From Burkholderiaceae bacterium (lineage in GTDB: Bacteria > Pseudomonadota > Gammaproteobacteria > Burkholderiales > Burkholderiaceae_C): a stretch of DNA of 7,929 nucleotides. The position numbers and the translations under genes were made by a program. Location: positions 1 to 7,929 of the forward strand of contig JALRBF010000187.1 in NCBI GenBank assembly GCA_023262365.1, read 5' to 3'. Under the pieces are notes generated by a model. That model ran no database searches. It worked only from the letters and a program-made list of their open reading frames with translations, and was not told where the DNA came from. Position 1 is the stretch's first letter. Each line of letters starts with the position of its first letter. Positions 1 through 7,542 of the stretch are shown piece after piece.

Positions 1-405
1 GGGGGTGACGAGGACCCGGTGTTACACATAGAGGCGCGCGAGGTGCGTGCCAGACGACGCGCCGACGGCGTGGTTTGGTTTGACTTTAAGGCGTTGTGCG
101 GCGCGGCGCGGTCGCAAAATGACTACCTGGAAATTGCCAGCCGCTTTCATACGGTTTTGCTCAGTGGGGTGCCGCAACTTGAGGTGCGCCACGCCAGCGA
201 GGCACGGCGCCTGACGTGGTTGATTGATGTGTTGTACGACCGACGCGTCAAACTCATGATGTCGGCGGCTGTTGCGCCTGAGGCACTGTACCGGCAAGGG
301 CCGATGGCGCATGAGTTTCCGCGGACGGTCTCGCGCCTGACGGAGATGCAAGGCCACGCCTATTTGCATGAGGCCAGGCGTCGCGTGGATACCCGGCTGA
401 CATGA
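1..405 (+). CDS. zapE: ZapE / AFG1-family ATPase, C-terminal part (5' truncated by window)
   Basis: The reading frame is open from base 1 and ends at TGA 403-405, so only the last 134 residues are visible and the true start lies upstream. The visible part matches the C-terminal region of ZapE/AFG1-like P-loop ATPases: 'VVWFDFKALC' followed by 'ARSQNDYLEIASRFHTVLLS', then 'VPQL', then 'ARRLTWLIDVLYDRRVKL' and a final 'FPRTVSRLTEM'. The Walker A and B motifs would lie upstream and cannot be checked. In E. coli, ZapE associates with the Z-ring and is needed for division under low oxygen or high temperature; mitochondrial Afg1 acts in protein quality control. The stop overlaps the ATG of the downstream helicase gene as ATGA, which suggests translational coupling. 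The family call is firm; the division role is transferred from E. coli. Confidence 0.92.
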   Translation, partial: GGDEDPVLHIEAREVRARRRADGVVWFDFKALCGAARSQNDYLEIASRFHTVLLSGVPQLEVRHASEARRLTWLIDVLYDRRVKLMMSAAVAPEALYRQGPMAHEFPRTVSRLTEMQGHAYLHEARRRVDTRLT

Positions 406-2441
406 CGCCAACGCCGTCGGGTTGGCGCGCTCGGGTTACCCAAGCGTTTGCGCAAGACGGCGGCTTGTTGGGCGCGGACGCGGCGTTTGCGCAGCGCCCG
501 GGCCAGCAAGCGATGGCCGAGGCCGTGGCACAAACGCTCGACGACGGCGGCACCTTGGTGGTTGAGGCGGGTACCGGGGTGGGCAAAACCTACGCGTATT
601 TGGTGCCTGTGCTCATGGCGCGCAAGCGTGTGCTGTTGTCCACGGCAACCAAGGCGTTGCAAGACCAACTGTTTGCCCGAGACCTGCCGCGCCTGAGCAT
701 GACCTTGGGGCTGCCGGTTCGCGCCGCCTTACTTAAGGGGCGGGGCAGTTACCTCTGCCCGCATCGGCTGGCCCTGCATCGCAGCGCCGTGGCCGCCTTG
801 CCCGGCTTGCAGGGGTGGGCCGCCGAATTGATGCGCTGGGCCGGACGCACCCGCACCGGGGACTTGGCTGAAATCAGTCAGCCGCGCGAGGCGCAACGGG
901 CCTGGCCGCTCATCACGTCAACGCGGGACAACTGCTTAGGCAGCGCGTGCCCGGCGCATCGCCAATGCCACGTGCAAACCGCGCGGCGCGAGGCGCTAGC
1001 CGCCGATGTGGTGGTGATTAACCACCATTTGTACTTTGCCGACCGCTCGGTACGCGATGTGGGCATGGCCGAATTGTTGCCTAGCGTGGATGCCGTGGTT
1101 TTTGACGAGGCCCATCAACTCAACGACATCGGCATCGAGTTTTTGGGGCAACAAATCAGCCAAACGCAATGCACCGAGCTGGCGCGCGACGCGTTGTCAG
1201 TTGGTCTGGAGCACGCCCGAGGCGCGGCCGATTGGACGGCGCTGTGCCAGCAGCTGGAGCACGCAGCCAAGGCGCTGGGCGGTGTGGTGGCGGGTTGTTC
1301 CAGCGCGCGGGCTTGGTGGTACGACGAGGTGCCCGACGGGCTGGCGCCCGAGGCGTGGCACGGCGCATGCGAGGCGCTTGAGCAAGCGGTGGTGGCGCTT
1401 GGCGCGTGCGTGCAACCCTTAACCGAGCACGCGCCCGATTTGCGCCGCATGCACGAGCGCCTGACGGCGTGGCAGCAGCGCTGGCAGGCTTTGCGCCAAC
1501 CCATGCATGCCGATGCGGTGCGCTGGCTGGAGGTGGGCCGGACGTGGCGCATGACGCGCGCGCCGCTGGATGCGCGCAGCGCCCTCGATGACGCCGCGCG
1601 CCAAGCCACCGATGGCCCGAGCAGTTGGATTTTTACCTCCGCCACGCTGGGGGAGGACGCCCAGTGCGAGTGGTTTCGAACCCCCTTGGGCATCGAGCAA
1701 GCCCAGGTGCTGCAAGTGCCCAGCCCGTTTGATTACGACACCCAAGCGGCGTACTGGGTACCGAACGATTTGCCTTTGCCCTCAGACCCGCTGCACAGCG
1801 AGCGGCTGGCCCAGTTGGTGGCGCCGCTGGCCTTGCAGTTGGGTGGGCGCACCTTGTTGCTCACCACGTCGTTGCGGGCCATGCAGCGCATGGCACAGGT
1901 GCTGCGCGAGACGTTTGCGCAGCGCGTGCGCGCGCCGCAGGTCGCGCCCGTGGTGCTCACGCCCACCGAGGTCTCGCGTCAAGCGCTGGTCGAGCAGTTC
2001 ATCGCGGCGCATCAGGGGCAGGCCGGCGGCGCGATTTTGGTTGCCAGCATGTCGTTTTGGGAGGGTGTGGACATTCCAGGCCAGGCGCTGCAACTGGTGG
2101 TGATTGACAAGCTGCCGTTTCCGGTGCCCGATGACCCGTTGGTGCGCGCGTTTGGTGAACGGGCACGGGCACAGGGGTTATCGCCATTTGCCGCGCACGC
2201 ACTGCCGGCGGCCGCCGTGGCGCTCAAGCAAGGCGCGGGGCGGCTGATTCGAACCGAATCAGATAAAGGTTTGTTGATTGTGGGCGACGTGCGTTTGCAC
2301 CGCCAAAGCTACGGCGCCCGCTTGCGCCGCGCCATGCCGATTCACCGGCAGCTGGCGCAGCCCGAGGCACTTGAGGCCTGGTTGCTTGCGCTCACCAAAG
2401 CTTCCACCAAGGACGCGACTGGTCAGGCAGGCCCTGGCTGA
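402..2441 (+). CDS. yoaA: YoaA-type ATP-dependent DNA helicase (XPD/Rad3 superfamily 2, Fe-S)
   Basis: This 679-residue protein carries the full set of XPD/DinG-family motifs. Walker A is 'EAGTGVGKT' at 55-63. Four cysteines fit the Fe-S cluster ligands: C119 in 'SYLCPHR', then C178, C183 and C189 in 'NCLGSACPAHRQC'. The DEAH box is at 235-238, 'TSATL' at 412-416, 'SFWEGVD' at 551-557, and motif VI 'QGAGRLIR' at 610-617. It resembles E. coli YoaA more than DinG, for example in 'KALQDQL', 'WPLITSTRDNCLGS' and 'SPFDY'. It is somewhat longer than E. coli YoaA (about 636 residues). Such enzymes are 5'-3' helicases; E. coli YoaA works with the HolC (chi) subunit of DNA polymerase III in repairing stalled forks. 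The ATG overlaps the zapE stop and has no clear Shine-Dalgarno, so translation is probably coupled. The last 50 bp overlap bamD on the other strand. DinG is the alternative label. Confidence 0.95.
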   Translation: MTPTPSGWRARVTQAFAQDGGLLGADAAFAQRPGQQAMAEAVAQTLDDGGTLVVEAGTGVGKTYAYLVPVLMARKRVLLSTATKALQDQLFARDLPRLSMTLGLPVRAALLKGRGSYLCPHRLALHRSAVAALPGLQGWAAELMRWAGRTRTGDLAEISQPREAQRAWPLITSTRDNCLGSACPAHRQCHVQTARREALAADVVVINHHLYFADRSVRDVGMAELLPSVDAVVFDEAHQLNDIGIEFLGQQISQTQCTELARDALSVGLEHARGAADWTALCQQLEHAAKALGGVVAGCSSARAWWYDEVPDGLAPEAWHGACEALEQAVVALGACVQPLTEHAPDLRRMHERLTAWQQRWQALRQPMHADAVRWLEVGRTWRMTRAPLDARSALDDAARQATDGPSSWIFTSATLGEDAQCEWFRTPLGIEQAQVLQVPSPFDYDTQAAYWVPNDLPLPSDPLHSERLAQLVAPLALQLGGRTLLLTTSLRAMQRMAQVLRETFAQRVRAPQVAPVVLTPTEVSRQALVEQFIAAHQGQAGGAILVASMSFWEGVDIPGQALQLVVIDKLPFPVPDDPLVRAFGERARAQGLSPFAAHALPAAAVALKQGAGRLIRTESDKGLLIVGDVRLHRQSYGARLRRAMPIHRQLAQPEALEAWLLALTKASTKDATGQAGPG

Positions 2442-3186
2442 GGTAGCGGGTGTTGGGGTAGCTTTGCAGCAGCACGCGCTGGGTGTCGTCGCGCAGGGTG
2501 GTCATGTTCAGCGCGTCGTAAGACCGCACCATGAGGTACAGCCCTAACTCAAGTGCTGGGGCCTGGGGGTAGTTGGTGATGGCCTGTTGCACCCGGTTGA
2601 TGGTGGCCACGTAACCTTGGCGCTCGTAGTAGTGCCGCGCCACGTTGATTTCGGACCGCGCCAACGAGTTCACGATGTACTGCATGCGCTGGCGTGCATC
2701 CTCGGCATAGCGCGACTGCGGAAAGCGTACCACCAGCGCCCGAAACGCTTCGAACGAATCGCGCGCGGCTTTTTGGTCGCGCTCGCTGAGGTCTTGTTGG
2801 TTGAGCAGGCCAAAAAAGCCCAGGTTGTCGTTAAAGGTCACCAGTCCGCGTAGGTACAGCGCGTAATCGGTGGCCGGGCTGGTGGGGTGGCGCAATTCAA
2901 AGCGATTCAAAATGGCCAGGGCCTCGCCCGGTTCGCGTGCCTTGTGGTGCATGTACGCGGCGTCTAACATGGCCTGTTCGGCCAGCGGTGTGCCAGCGGC
3001 GCGGCCTTCGAGCTTTTCGTAGTAGCGGCTGGCCTTCTCTAGATTACCCGCGGCTTGTTCTTCTTGCGCCTCGGTGTACAGACGCTGAGCGTCCCAGGCG
3101 GCGGTTTCGTCTTTTGCCGGACCAGACGCACACCCCACCAAGGTGGAAAGGGCCGCGATGAGGCAAAATGAAGATAATCGTGTCAT
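2392..3186 (-). CDS. bamD: Outer-membrane assembly factor BamD, TPR lipoprotein
   Basis: This 264-residue protein is an outer-membrane lipoprotein of the BAM complex, which folds beta-barrel proteins into the outer membrane. I start it at the ATG at 3186-3184 because this places a short lipoprotein signal at the N-terminus: R3, a hydrophobic stretch, then lipobox 'LVGC' with the lipidated cysteine at residue 19. The +2 residue is Ala, not Asp, which fits outer-membrane sorting. An ATG at 3351 would add 55 residues ahead of the signal peptide and is rejected. The mature part is alpha-helical TPR-like sequence. BamD landmarks include 'DYALYLRGLVTFND', 'FFGLLNQQDLSERD', 'FPQSRYAEDARQRM' and 'VARHYYERQGYVATINR'. 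It ends in an aromatic tail 'PWWKLW'. No convincing Shine-Dalgarno precedes the ATG. The gene is divergent from rluD, as in many proteobacteria, and overlaps yoaA tail to tail. Confidence 0.96.
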   Translation of the reverse strand: MTRLSSFCLIAALSTLVGCASGPAKDETAAWDAQRLYTEAQEEQAAGNLEKASRYYEKLEGRAAGTPLAEQAMLDAAYMHHKAREPGEALAILNRFELRHPTSPATDYALYLRGLVTFNDNLGFFGLLNQQDLSERDQKAARDSFEAFRALVVRFPQSRYAEDARQRMQYIVNSLARSEINVARHYYERQGYVATINRVQQAITNYPQAPALELGLYLMVRSYDALNMTTLRDDTQRVLLQSYPNTRYLSQGLPDQSRPWWKLW

Positions 3187-3230
3187 GGCGGGTACGTGGA
3201 TAGGTGGGAATGGCGCCGTGTGGCAACGCG

Positions 3231-3259
3231 TTAAGTTAGCCGCAGGCCTCAAGTATATC
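3231..3259 (+). promoter_or_regulatory. Weak candidate rluD promoter
   Basis: On the plus strand TTAAGT (3231-3236) and TATATC (3254-3259) sit 17 bp apart, matching the -35 and -10 consensus at 3/6 and 4/6 positions. The -10 overlaps the bamD -10 candidate on the other strand, so the divergent genes may share one AT-rich melting region. The matches are poor and another promoter could drive rluD. Confidence 0.25.
3252..3257 (-). promoter_or_regulatory. Candidate -10 box of bamD promoter
   Basis: On the minus strand these bases read TATACT, five of six matches to the sigma-70 -10 consensus, about 65 bp upstream of the bamD ATG. No good -35 is seen at the usual 16-18 bp spacing; that stretch is GC-rich. 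It is the best -10 candidate in the divergent bamD-rluD spacer. This is pattern reading only. Confidence 0.45.
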
Positions 3260-3260
3260 G

Positions 3261-3293
3261 GTAGGCCGTGCGCCGCGCCCCTCCATGGCCTAC
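3261..3293. repeat. Inverted repeat in the bamD-rluD spacer
   Basis: GTAGGCC at 3261-3267 is perfectly complemented by GGCCTAC at 3287-3293, with 19 bases between. If rluD is transcribed from the weak candidate upstream, this could form a hairpin in its leader, ending 26 bases before the start codon. It could equally be an operator, or chance in GC-rich DNA. No T-run follows, so it is not a typical terminator. Confidence 0.4.
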
Positions 3294-3319
3294 ATGTAAC
3301 CCCCTCTGGCTGAACAACC

Positions 3320-4297
3320 GTGTACGACAGCGTTCCCGATGACGACGCCACCGAGCATGCTTGGGTGGTGGATGCCGCCTTGCACGGCGTGCGTCTGGAT
3401 AAAGCATTGGCGGCGTGGATGCCGCAGTGGTCACGAGCCTACCTGAGTCGGTTGATTGCCGAGGGTGCCGTGGACGTTGACGCGGTGCCTTGCGGCCGCG
3501 CGGCGGCCAAGCTCAAAGTGGGCCAACAGGTGGCGCTGCAATGGCGGGCGCCAGCAGCGGCTACGCCAGCTATGCCGCAGCCGGTGGCGTTTGATGTGGT
3601 GCATCAAGACGCCGCTTTGTGCGTGGTGAACAAGCCAGCCGGGCTGGTGGTGCACCCCGCCGCGGGCAACTGGCAGGGTACGCTGCTCAACGGCCTGTTG
3701 CACCGTGACCCAGCTGCGGCCGAATTGCCGCGCGCCGGCATTGTGCACCGTTTGGACAAAGACACCACCGGCCTCATGGTGGTGGCGCGCAGCCGCTTGG
3801 CCATGGAAAGCCTAACGCGCCAACTCGCCCAGCGCAGCGTGAGCCGCGAGTACGTCGCCTTGGCCCACGGCAGCGCCGCGCCAGGGCAGCGCATGACGCT
3901 GGAGGGATGGATTGGCCGTGACCCACGCCAGCGCTTGCGCATGGCGGTGTGGGACCACGCCGCTGCGGGTGCGCGCCCGGCCAAAACCCATGCCACCTGC
4001 TTGGGCAGCGCCGCCGGGCAGTCGCTGTGGGCGTGCAAGTTGCACACCGGACGCACCCACCAAATTCGTGTGCACATGCGCCACGCTGGCTACCCCTTGG
4101 TGGCCGACGCGCTGTACGGTGGCAAAACGCTATTGGGCATGCAGCGGCAGGCCTTGCACGCGGTGCAGCTGCAACTGCTGCACCCCGACAGCGGCGAGCG
4201 TATGACCTGGCACGCGCCCTTGCCCGAGGACATGGCGCACGCCTTGGCGCAGCTGGGGCTTGACTACAATGCGCCATTGAACGACGGCTGCGCATGA
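3320..4297 (+). CDS. rluD: 23S rRNA pseudouridine synthase RluD (RluA family)
   Basis: This 325-residue protein has an N-terminal S4 RNA-binding domain (about residues 18-75, '[23 protein letters not shown]') followed by the RluA-type catalytic domain. The catalytic motif '[17 protein letters not shown]' places the nucleophilic aspartate at D146. Other family signatures are '[16 protein letters not shown]', 'SREYVAL', '[11 protein letters not shown]' and 'ALYGG'. In E. coli, RluD (326 residues) makes pseudouridines 1911, 1915 and 1917 in helix 69 of 23S rRNA, at the decoding-centre bridge. The start is taken as GTG 3320; an in-frame TGA lies at 3311-3313, so it cannot extend further. There is no clear Shine-Dalgarno, so a slightly later start remains possible. 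The stop overlaps the scpB start as ATGA. RluA or RluC are alternative labels, but the S4 domain, length and divergent bamD favour RluD. Confidence 0.93.
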   Translation: MYDSVPDDDATEHAWVVDAALHGVRLDKALAAWMPQWSRAYLSRLIAEGAVDVDAVPCGRAAAKLKVGQQVALQWRAPAAATPAMPQPVAFDVVHQDAALCVVNKPAGLVVHPAAGNWQGTLLNGLLHRDPAAAELPRAGIVHRLDKDTTGLMVVARSRLAMESLTRQLAQRSVSREYVALAHGSAAPGQRMTLEGWIGRDPRQRLRMAVWDHAAAGARPAKTHATCLGSAAGQSLWACKLHTGRTHQIRVHMRHAGYPLVADALYGGKTLLGMQRQALHAVQLQLLHPDSGERMTWHAPLPEDMAHALAQLGLDYNAPLNDGCA

Positions 4298-4920
4298 ACA
4301 CCCAAGACACCAAACGCATACTCGAAACCGCCTTGTTGTGCGCGGGGGAGCCGTTGACCCTAAAAACGCTGGCGCATATGTTTGACGATGCCGTGGGGCC
4401 CGACACGCTGCGCCACCTGTTGGCCGACTTGCAGGACGAGTGGGGACAAAGAGGCATCGAACTCGTGAGCGTGGCCAGTGGCTGGCGCTTTCAAAGCCGG
4501 CCTCAGCTCAAGCCCTATTTGGACAAGCTGCGCCCCGAAAAGCCGCCGCGCTACGCCCGTGCCACTTTGGAGACCTTGGCCATCATTGCTTACAAACAAC
4601 CCGTGACGCGCGGCGACATTGAAGACATTCGCGGCGTGACGGTGAACTCGCTCACCATTAAACAGCTTGCAGACCGGGGCTGGGTGGAGGTGATTGGCCA
4701 CCGCGAAACCGTGGGGCGCCCGGCTTTGCTGGCTACCACTCGGCAGTTTCTTGACGACTTGGGGCTGGCATCTCTCACCGAGTTACCCGAGATTGCCGAC
4801 GACTCGCTGGGCCAAGCGTTGGAGGCTGGCCCGCTGCTGGCCTTGGCCGAGGAAGACGCCAATCCATCGCCAACTGCAGTGGCGCAGGAGGGCGACGATG
4901 GCAACGCGCAAAACATCTAA
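4294..4920 (+). CDS. scpB: Segregation and condensation protein B (ScpB, kleisin-associated winged helix)
   Basis: This 208-residue protein is the ScpB subunit, which dimerises and clamps the ScpA kleisin in the SMC-ScpAB condensin of the nucleoid. Two winged-helix domains are visible. The first (about 1-80) starts '[20 protein letters not shown]' and includes '[18 protein letters not shown]'. The second (about 88-165) includes '[25 protein letters not shown]', '[19 protein letters not shown]' and '[16 protein letters not shown]'. After residue 168 comes an acidic, probably disordered tail of about 40 residues. The ATG overlaps the rluD stop (ATGA) and lacks a visible Shine-Dalgarno, consistent with coupled translation. 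scpA, which often sits just before scpB, is not in this window. The end of the gene carries the rluB ribosome binding site and start. Confidence 0.95.
   Translation: MNTQDTKRILETALLCAGEPLTLKTLAHMFDDAVGPDTLRHLLADLQDEWGQRGIELVSVASGWRFQSRPQLKPYLDKLRPEKPPRYARATLETLAIIAYKQPVTRGDIEDIRGVTVNSLTIKQLADRGWVEVIGHRETVGRPALLATTRQFLDDLGLASLTELPEIADDSLGQALEAGPLLALAEEDANPSPTAVAQEGDDGNAQNI
4886..4891 (+). promoter_or_regulatory. Strong Shine-Dalgarno for rluB, inside scpB
   Basis: AGGAGG, a perfect anti-16S match, lies six bases before the ATG at 4898. This decides the rluB start; the open frame continues upstream to 4694, but those residues are out-of-frame scpB. The site is embedded in scpB codons for the acidic tail (A-Q-E-G). 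Confidence 0.88.
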
Positions 4921-5893
4921 ACCCAGCGGCCGCAAGCCGCGCAGCAACCCGCGTCCGTCGCGGCCCAAGCCAAAGGTTGAACGGCGCGACCCGCAGCGCC
5001 AGGCGCCGCGCGTGCTGGCCTCAAACGACCCCACACCCAAGTTACACAAGGTGTTGGCGCAGTCGGGCATGGGCTCGCGCCTGGACATGGAGCGCCTGAT
5101 AGCCGAGGGACAAGTCACCGTCAACGGCAAACCCGCCCATGTCGGGCAACGGGTGGCGCCGGCGGACATTATTAAGGTCGCAGGTCGCGTGGTGCGGCAC
5201 CAGGTGCACGACACCCGCGCCCGGGTGTTGGCCTACCACAAGCCCGCTGGCGAGGTCGTCAGTCGCGCCGACCCCCAAAATCGCCCCACCGTGTTTCGCA
5301 ACCTGCCGCGCGTGGGCGCAGGCAAATGGCAGGCCGTGGGGCGTTTGGACATCAACACCGAAGGCCTGTTGCTGCTGACCAACTCGGGGCACCTGGCCAA
5401 CCAACTCATGCATCCCCGGTTCGGCCTAGAGCGCGAGTACTCGGCACGGGTGCTAGGCAAGCTCACCCCCGAGGCCAAGCAGCGGCTGCTCGACGGCGTG
5501 CAACTGCCCGACGGCGTGGCGCAGTTTTTGCGCATCAGCGACGGCGGCGGCGAAGGCGCCAACGTGTGGTACCGCGTGACCATTGCCGAGGGCCGGCACC
5601 GCGAGGTCAGGCGCATGTTTGAAGCGGTGGGACACGTGGTGAGCCGGCTGATTCGTGTGCGCTACGGCAACGTGTTGTTGCCGCGTGGGCTTAGGCGTGG
5701 TGCCAGCGTCGAGCTCGCGCCGCGCGACGTGCGGGCGCTGGCGCAATTGGCGCAGGCCGCGCAAGACAGCATGGCGGTGCCCAGCGCCCCCGACGCGGCC
5801 GCCACCGACCCCGTGGCCGCGGCGCGCAACCTAGGCGCTGACGCGGTGCGACAACGCCAAAAGGCGCAACGGCGCAGCCGGCAGTTGCGCTAG
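4898..5893 (+). CDS. rluB: 23S rRNA pseudouridine synthase RluB (RsuA family)
   Basis: This 331-residue protein is an RsuA/RluB/RluE/RluF-family pseudouridine synthase. In E. coli, RluB modifies U2605 of 23S rRNA. After a basic, proline-rich N-terminal extension (residues 1-45) comes an S4 domain (about 47-95, '[30 protein letters not shown]'). The catalytic domain follows, with '[10 protein letters not shown]', the catalytic motif '[14 protein letters not shown]' (Asp at 151), 'LEREYSARV', '[26 protein letters not shown]' and 'LPRGLRRG'. A low-complexity C-terminal tail ends in a basic '[14 protein letters not shown]'-like stretch. The ATG is fixed by a strong Shine-Dalgarno and overlaps the last 23 bp of scpB. 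The scpB-rluB pairing is widespread in bacteria, which supports RluB over RsuA or RluF. The extensions probably add RNA affinity (inference). Confidence 0.93.
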   Translation: MATRKTSKPSGRKPRSNPRPSRPKPKVERRDPQRQAPRVLASNDPTPKLHKVLAQSGMGSRLDMERLIAEGQVTVNGKPAHVGQRVAPADIIKVAGRVVRHQVHDTRARVLAYHKPAGEVVSRADPQNRPTVFRNLPRVGAGKWQAVGRLDINTEGLLLLTNSGHLANQLMHPRFGLEREYSARVLGKLTPEAKQRLLDGVQLPDGVAQFLRISDGGGEGANVWYRVTIAEGRHREVRRMFEAVGHVVSRLIRVRYGNVLLPRGLRRGASVELAPRDVRALAQLAQAAQDSMAVPSAPDAAATDPVAAARNLGADAVRQRQKAQRRSRQLR

Positions 5894-5923
5894 CCGCCTC
5901 GCGCGCCGTGCGGGGCGGGCGGC
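5893..5923 (+). terminator. GC-rich hairpin after rluB (possible weak terminator)
   Basis: GCCGCC-T-CGC (5893-5902) can pair with GCG-GGCGGC (5915-5923), giving about nine GC pairs with one bulged T and a 12-base loop. It begins at the last base of the rluB stop codon. The downstream bases are not a clean T-run, so intrinsic termination would be weak or absent. It directly abuts the ndk -10 candidate. Confidence 0.3.
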
Positions 5924-5929
5924 TACAAT
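5924..5929 (+). promoter_or_regulatory. Candidate -10 box for ndk(-rlmN)
   Basis: TACAAT matches five of six -10 consensus positions and lies 37 bases before the ndk ATG. This would give a leader of roughly 30 bases containing the ribosome binding site. No -35 is recognisable in the GC-rich stretch upstream. If real, it starts an ndk-rlmN transcript independent of the rluD-scpB-rluB operon. Confidence 0.5.
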
Positions 5930-5955
5930 TTCGGGTTTTGCACGTTTTACCAAAA

Positions 5956-5960
5956 AAGGA
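5956..5960 (+). promoter_or_regulatory. Ribosome binding site of ndk
   Basis: AAGGA within an A-rich run lies six bases before the ATG at 5967. The A-rich context would keep the site unstructured, in keeping with a well-expressed gene. Confidence 0.7.
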
Positions 5961-5966
5961 AACATC

Positions 5967-6392
5967 ATGGCGATTGAACGCACCTTGTCCATCATCAAGC
6001 CCGATGCCGTGGCCAAGAACGTAATCGGCAGCATTTATGCTCGCTTTGAGCAAGCCGGACTCAAAATCATTGCCGCGCGCATGATGCACTTGTCCCGTCA
6101 AGACGCCGAGACCTTCTACGGTGTGCACCGCGAGCGCCCGTTTTTTAAAGACTTGGTGGATTTCATGATCTCCGGCCCGGTGATGGTGCAAGTGCTCGAG
6201 GGCGAAGGCGCCATTGCCAAAAACCGCGACCTGATGGGCGCCACCGACCCCAAAAAAGCCGACGCGGGCACGATTCGTGCCGACTTTGCCGACAGCATCG
6301 ACGCCAATGCCGTGCACGGCTCGGACGGTGCGGACACGGCGGCGGTTGAGGTGGCTTTCTTTTTTCCCGGCATGCAAGTGCACAGCCGCTAA
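5967..6392 (+). CDS. ndk: Nucleoside diphosphate kinase
   Basis: This 141-residue protein has the standard bacterial Ndk length. It transfers the gamma-phosphate from ATP to nucleoside diphosphates through a phosphohistidine, keeping NTP and dNTP pools balanced in the cytoplasm. It opens with '[15 protein letters not shown]', followed by '[23 protein letters not shown]', '[18 protein letters not shown]' and the active-site motif 'NAVHGSD', with the phosphorylated His at 117. Residue 121 is Gly where E. coli has Ser. The gene has its own -10 candidate and ribosome binding site. rlmN begins five bases after its stop, so the two are very likely co-transcribed. Confidence 0.98.
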   Translation: MAIERTLSIIKPDAVAKNVIGSIYARFEQAGLKIIAARMMHLSRQDAETFYGVHRERPFFKDLVDFMISGPVMVQVLEGEGAIAKNRDLMGATDPKKADAGTIRADFADSIDANAVHGSDGADTAAVEVAFFFPGMQVHSR

Positions 6393-6397
6393 GGCAC

Positions 6398-7516
<1,119 letters not shown>

Positions 7517-7526
7517 GCCCAAGCCG

Positions 7527-7535
7527 TGCGATACT
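7527..7535 (+). promoter_or_regulatory. Possible extended -10 promoter for rodZ
   Basis: TGCGATACT reads as an extended -10 (TG, one base, then GATACT at 4/6 matches). The expected transcription start would fall near 7542, next to the ATG at 7543. The -35 candidate (TTCGAA, 7507-7512, 17 bp spacing) is poor. rodZ may simply be read through from rlmN. Confidence 0.28.
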
Positions 7536-7542
7536 TCCGGCC

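Noticed and set aside
1115..1693. Minus-strand open frame of 192 codons inside yoaA, Cys/Ser-rich
   Set aside because: It is entirely antisense to the helicase, and the high Cys and Ser content comes from complementing GC-rich Ala/Gly codons.
3187..3351. 55-residue upstream extension of bamD to an ATG at 3351
   Set aside because: It would put the lipoprotein signal peptide and lipobox in the interior of the protein and would overlap the start of rluD.
3774..4457. Minus-strand open frame of 227 codons opposite rluD and scpB
   Set aside because: The translation is Arg/Pro/Ala-rich low-complexity sequence typical of a shadow frame, and both plus-strand genes are well supported.
4694..4897. Upstream extension of the rluB frame into scpB
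   Set aside because: This is the out-of-frame reading of scpB; a perfect Shine-Dalgarno at 4886-4891 marks the ATG at 4898 instead.
6331..6366. Ndk residue 121 is Gly where E. coli has Ser after the active-site HGSD
   Set aside because: The catalytic His117 and HGSD core are intact and this position varies among betaproteobacteria, so it is not a sign of lost activity.
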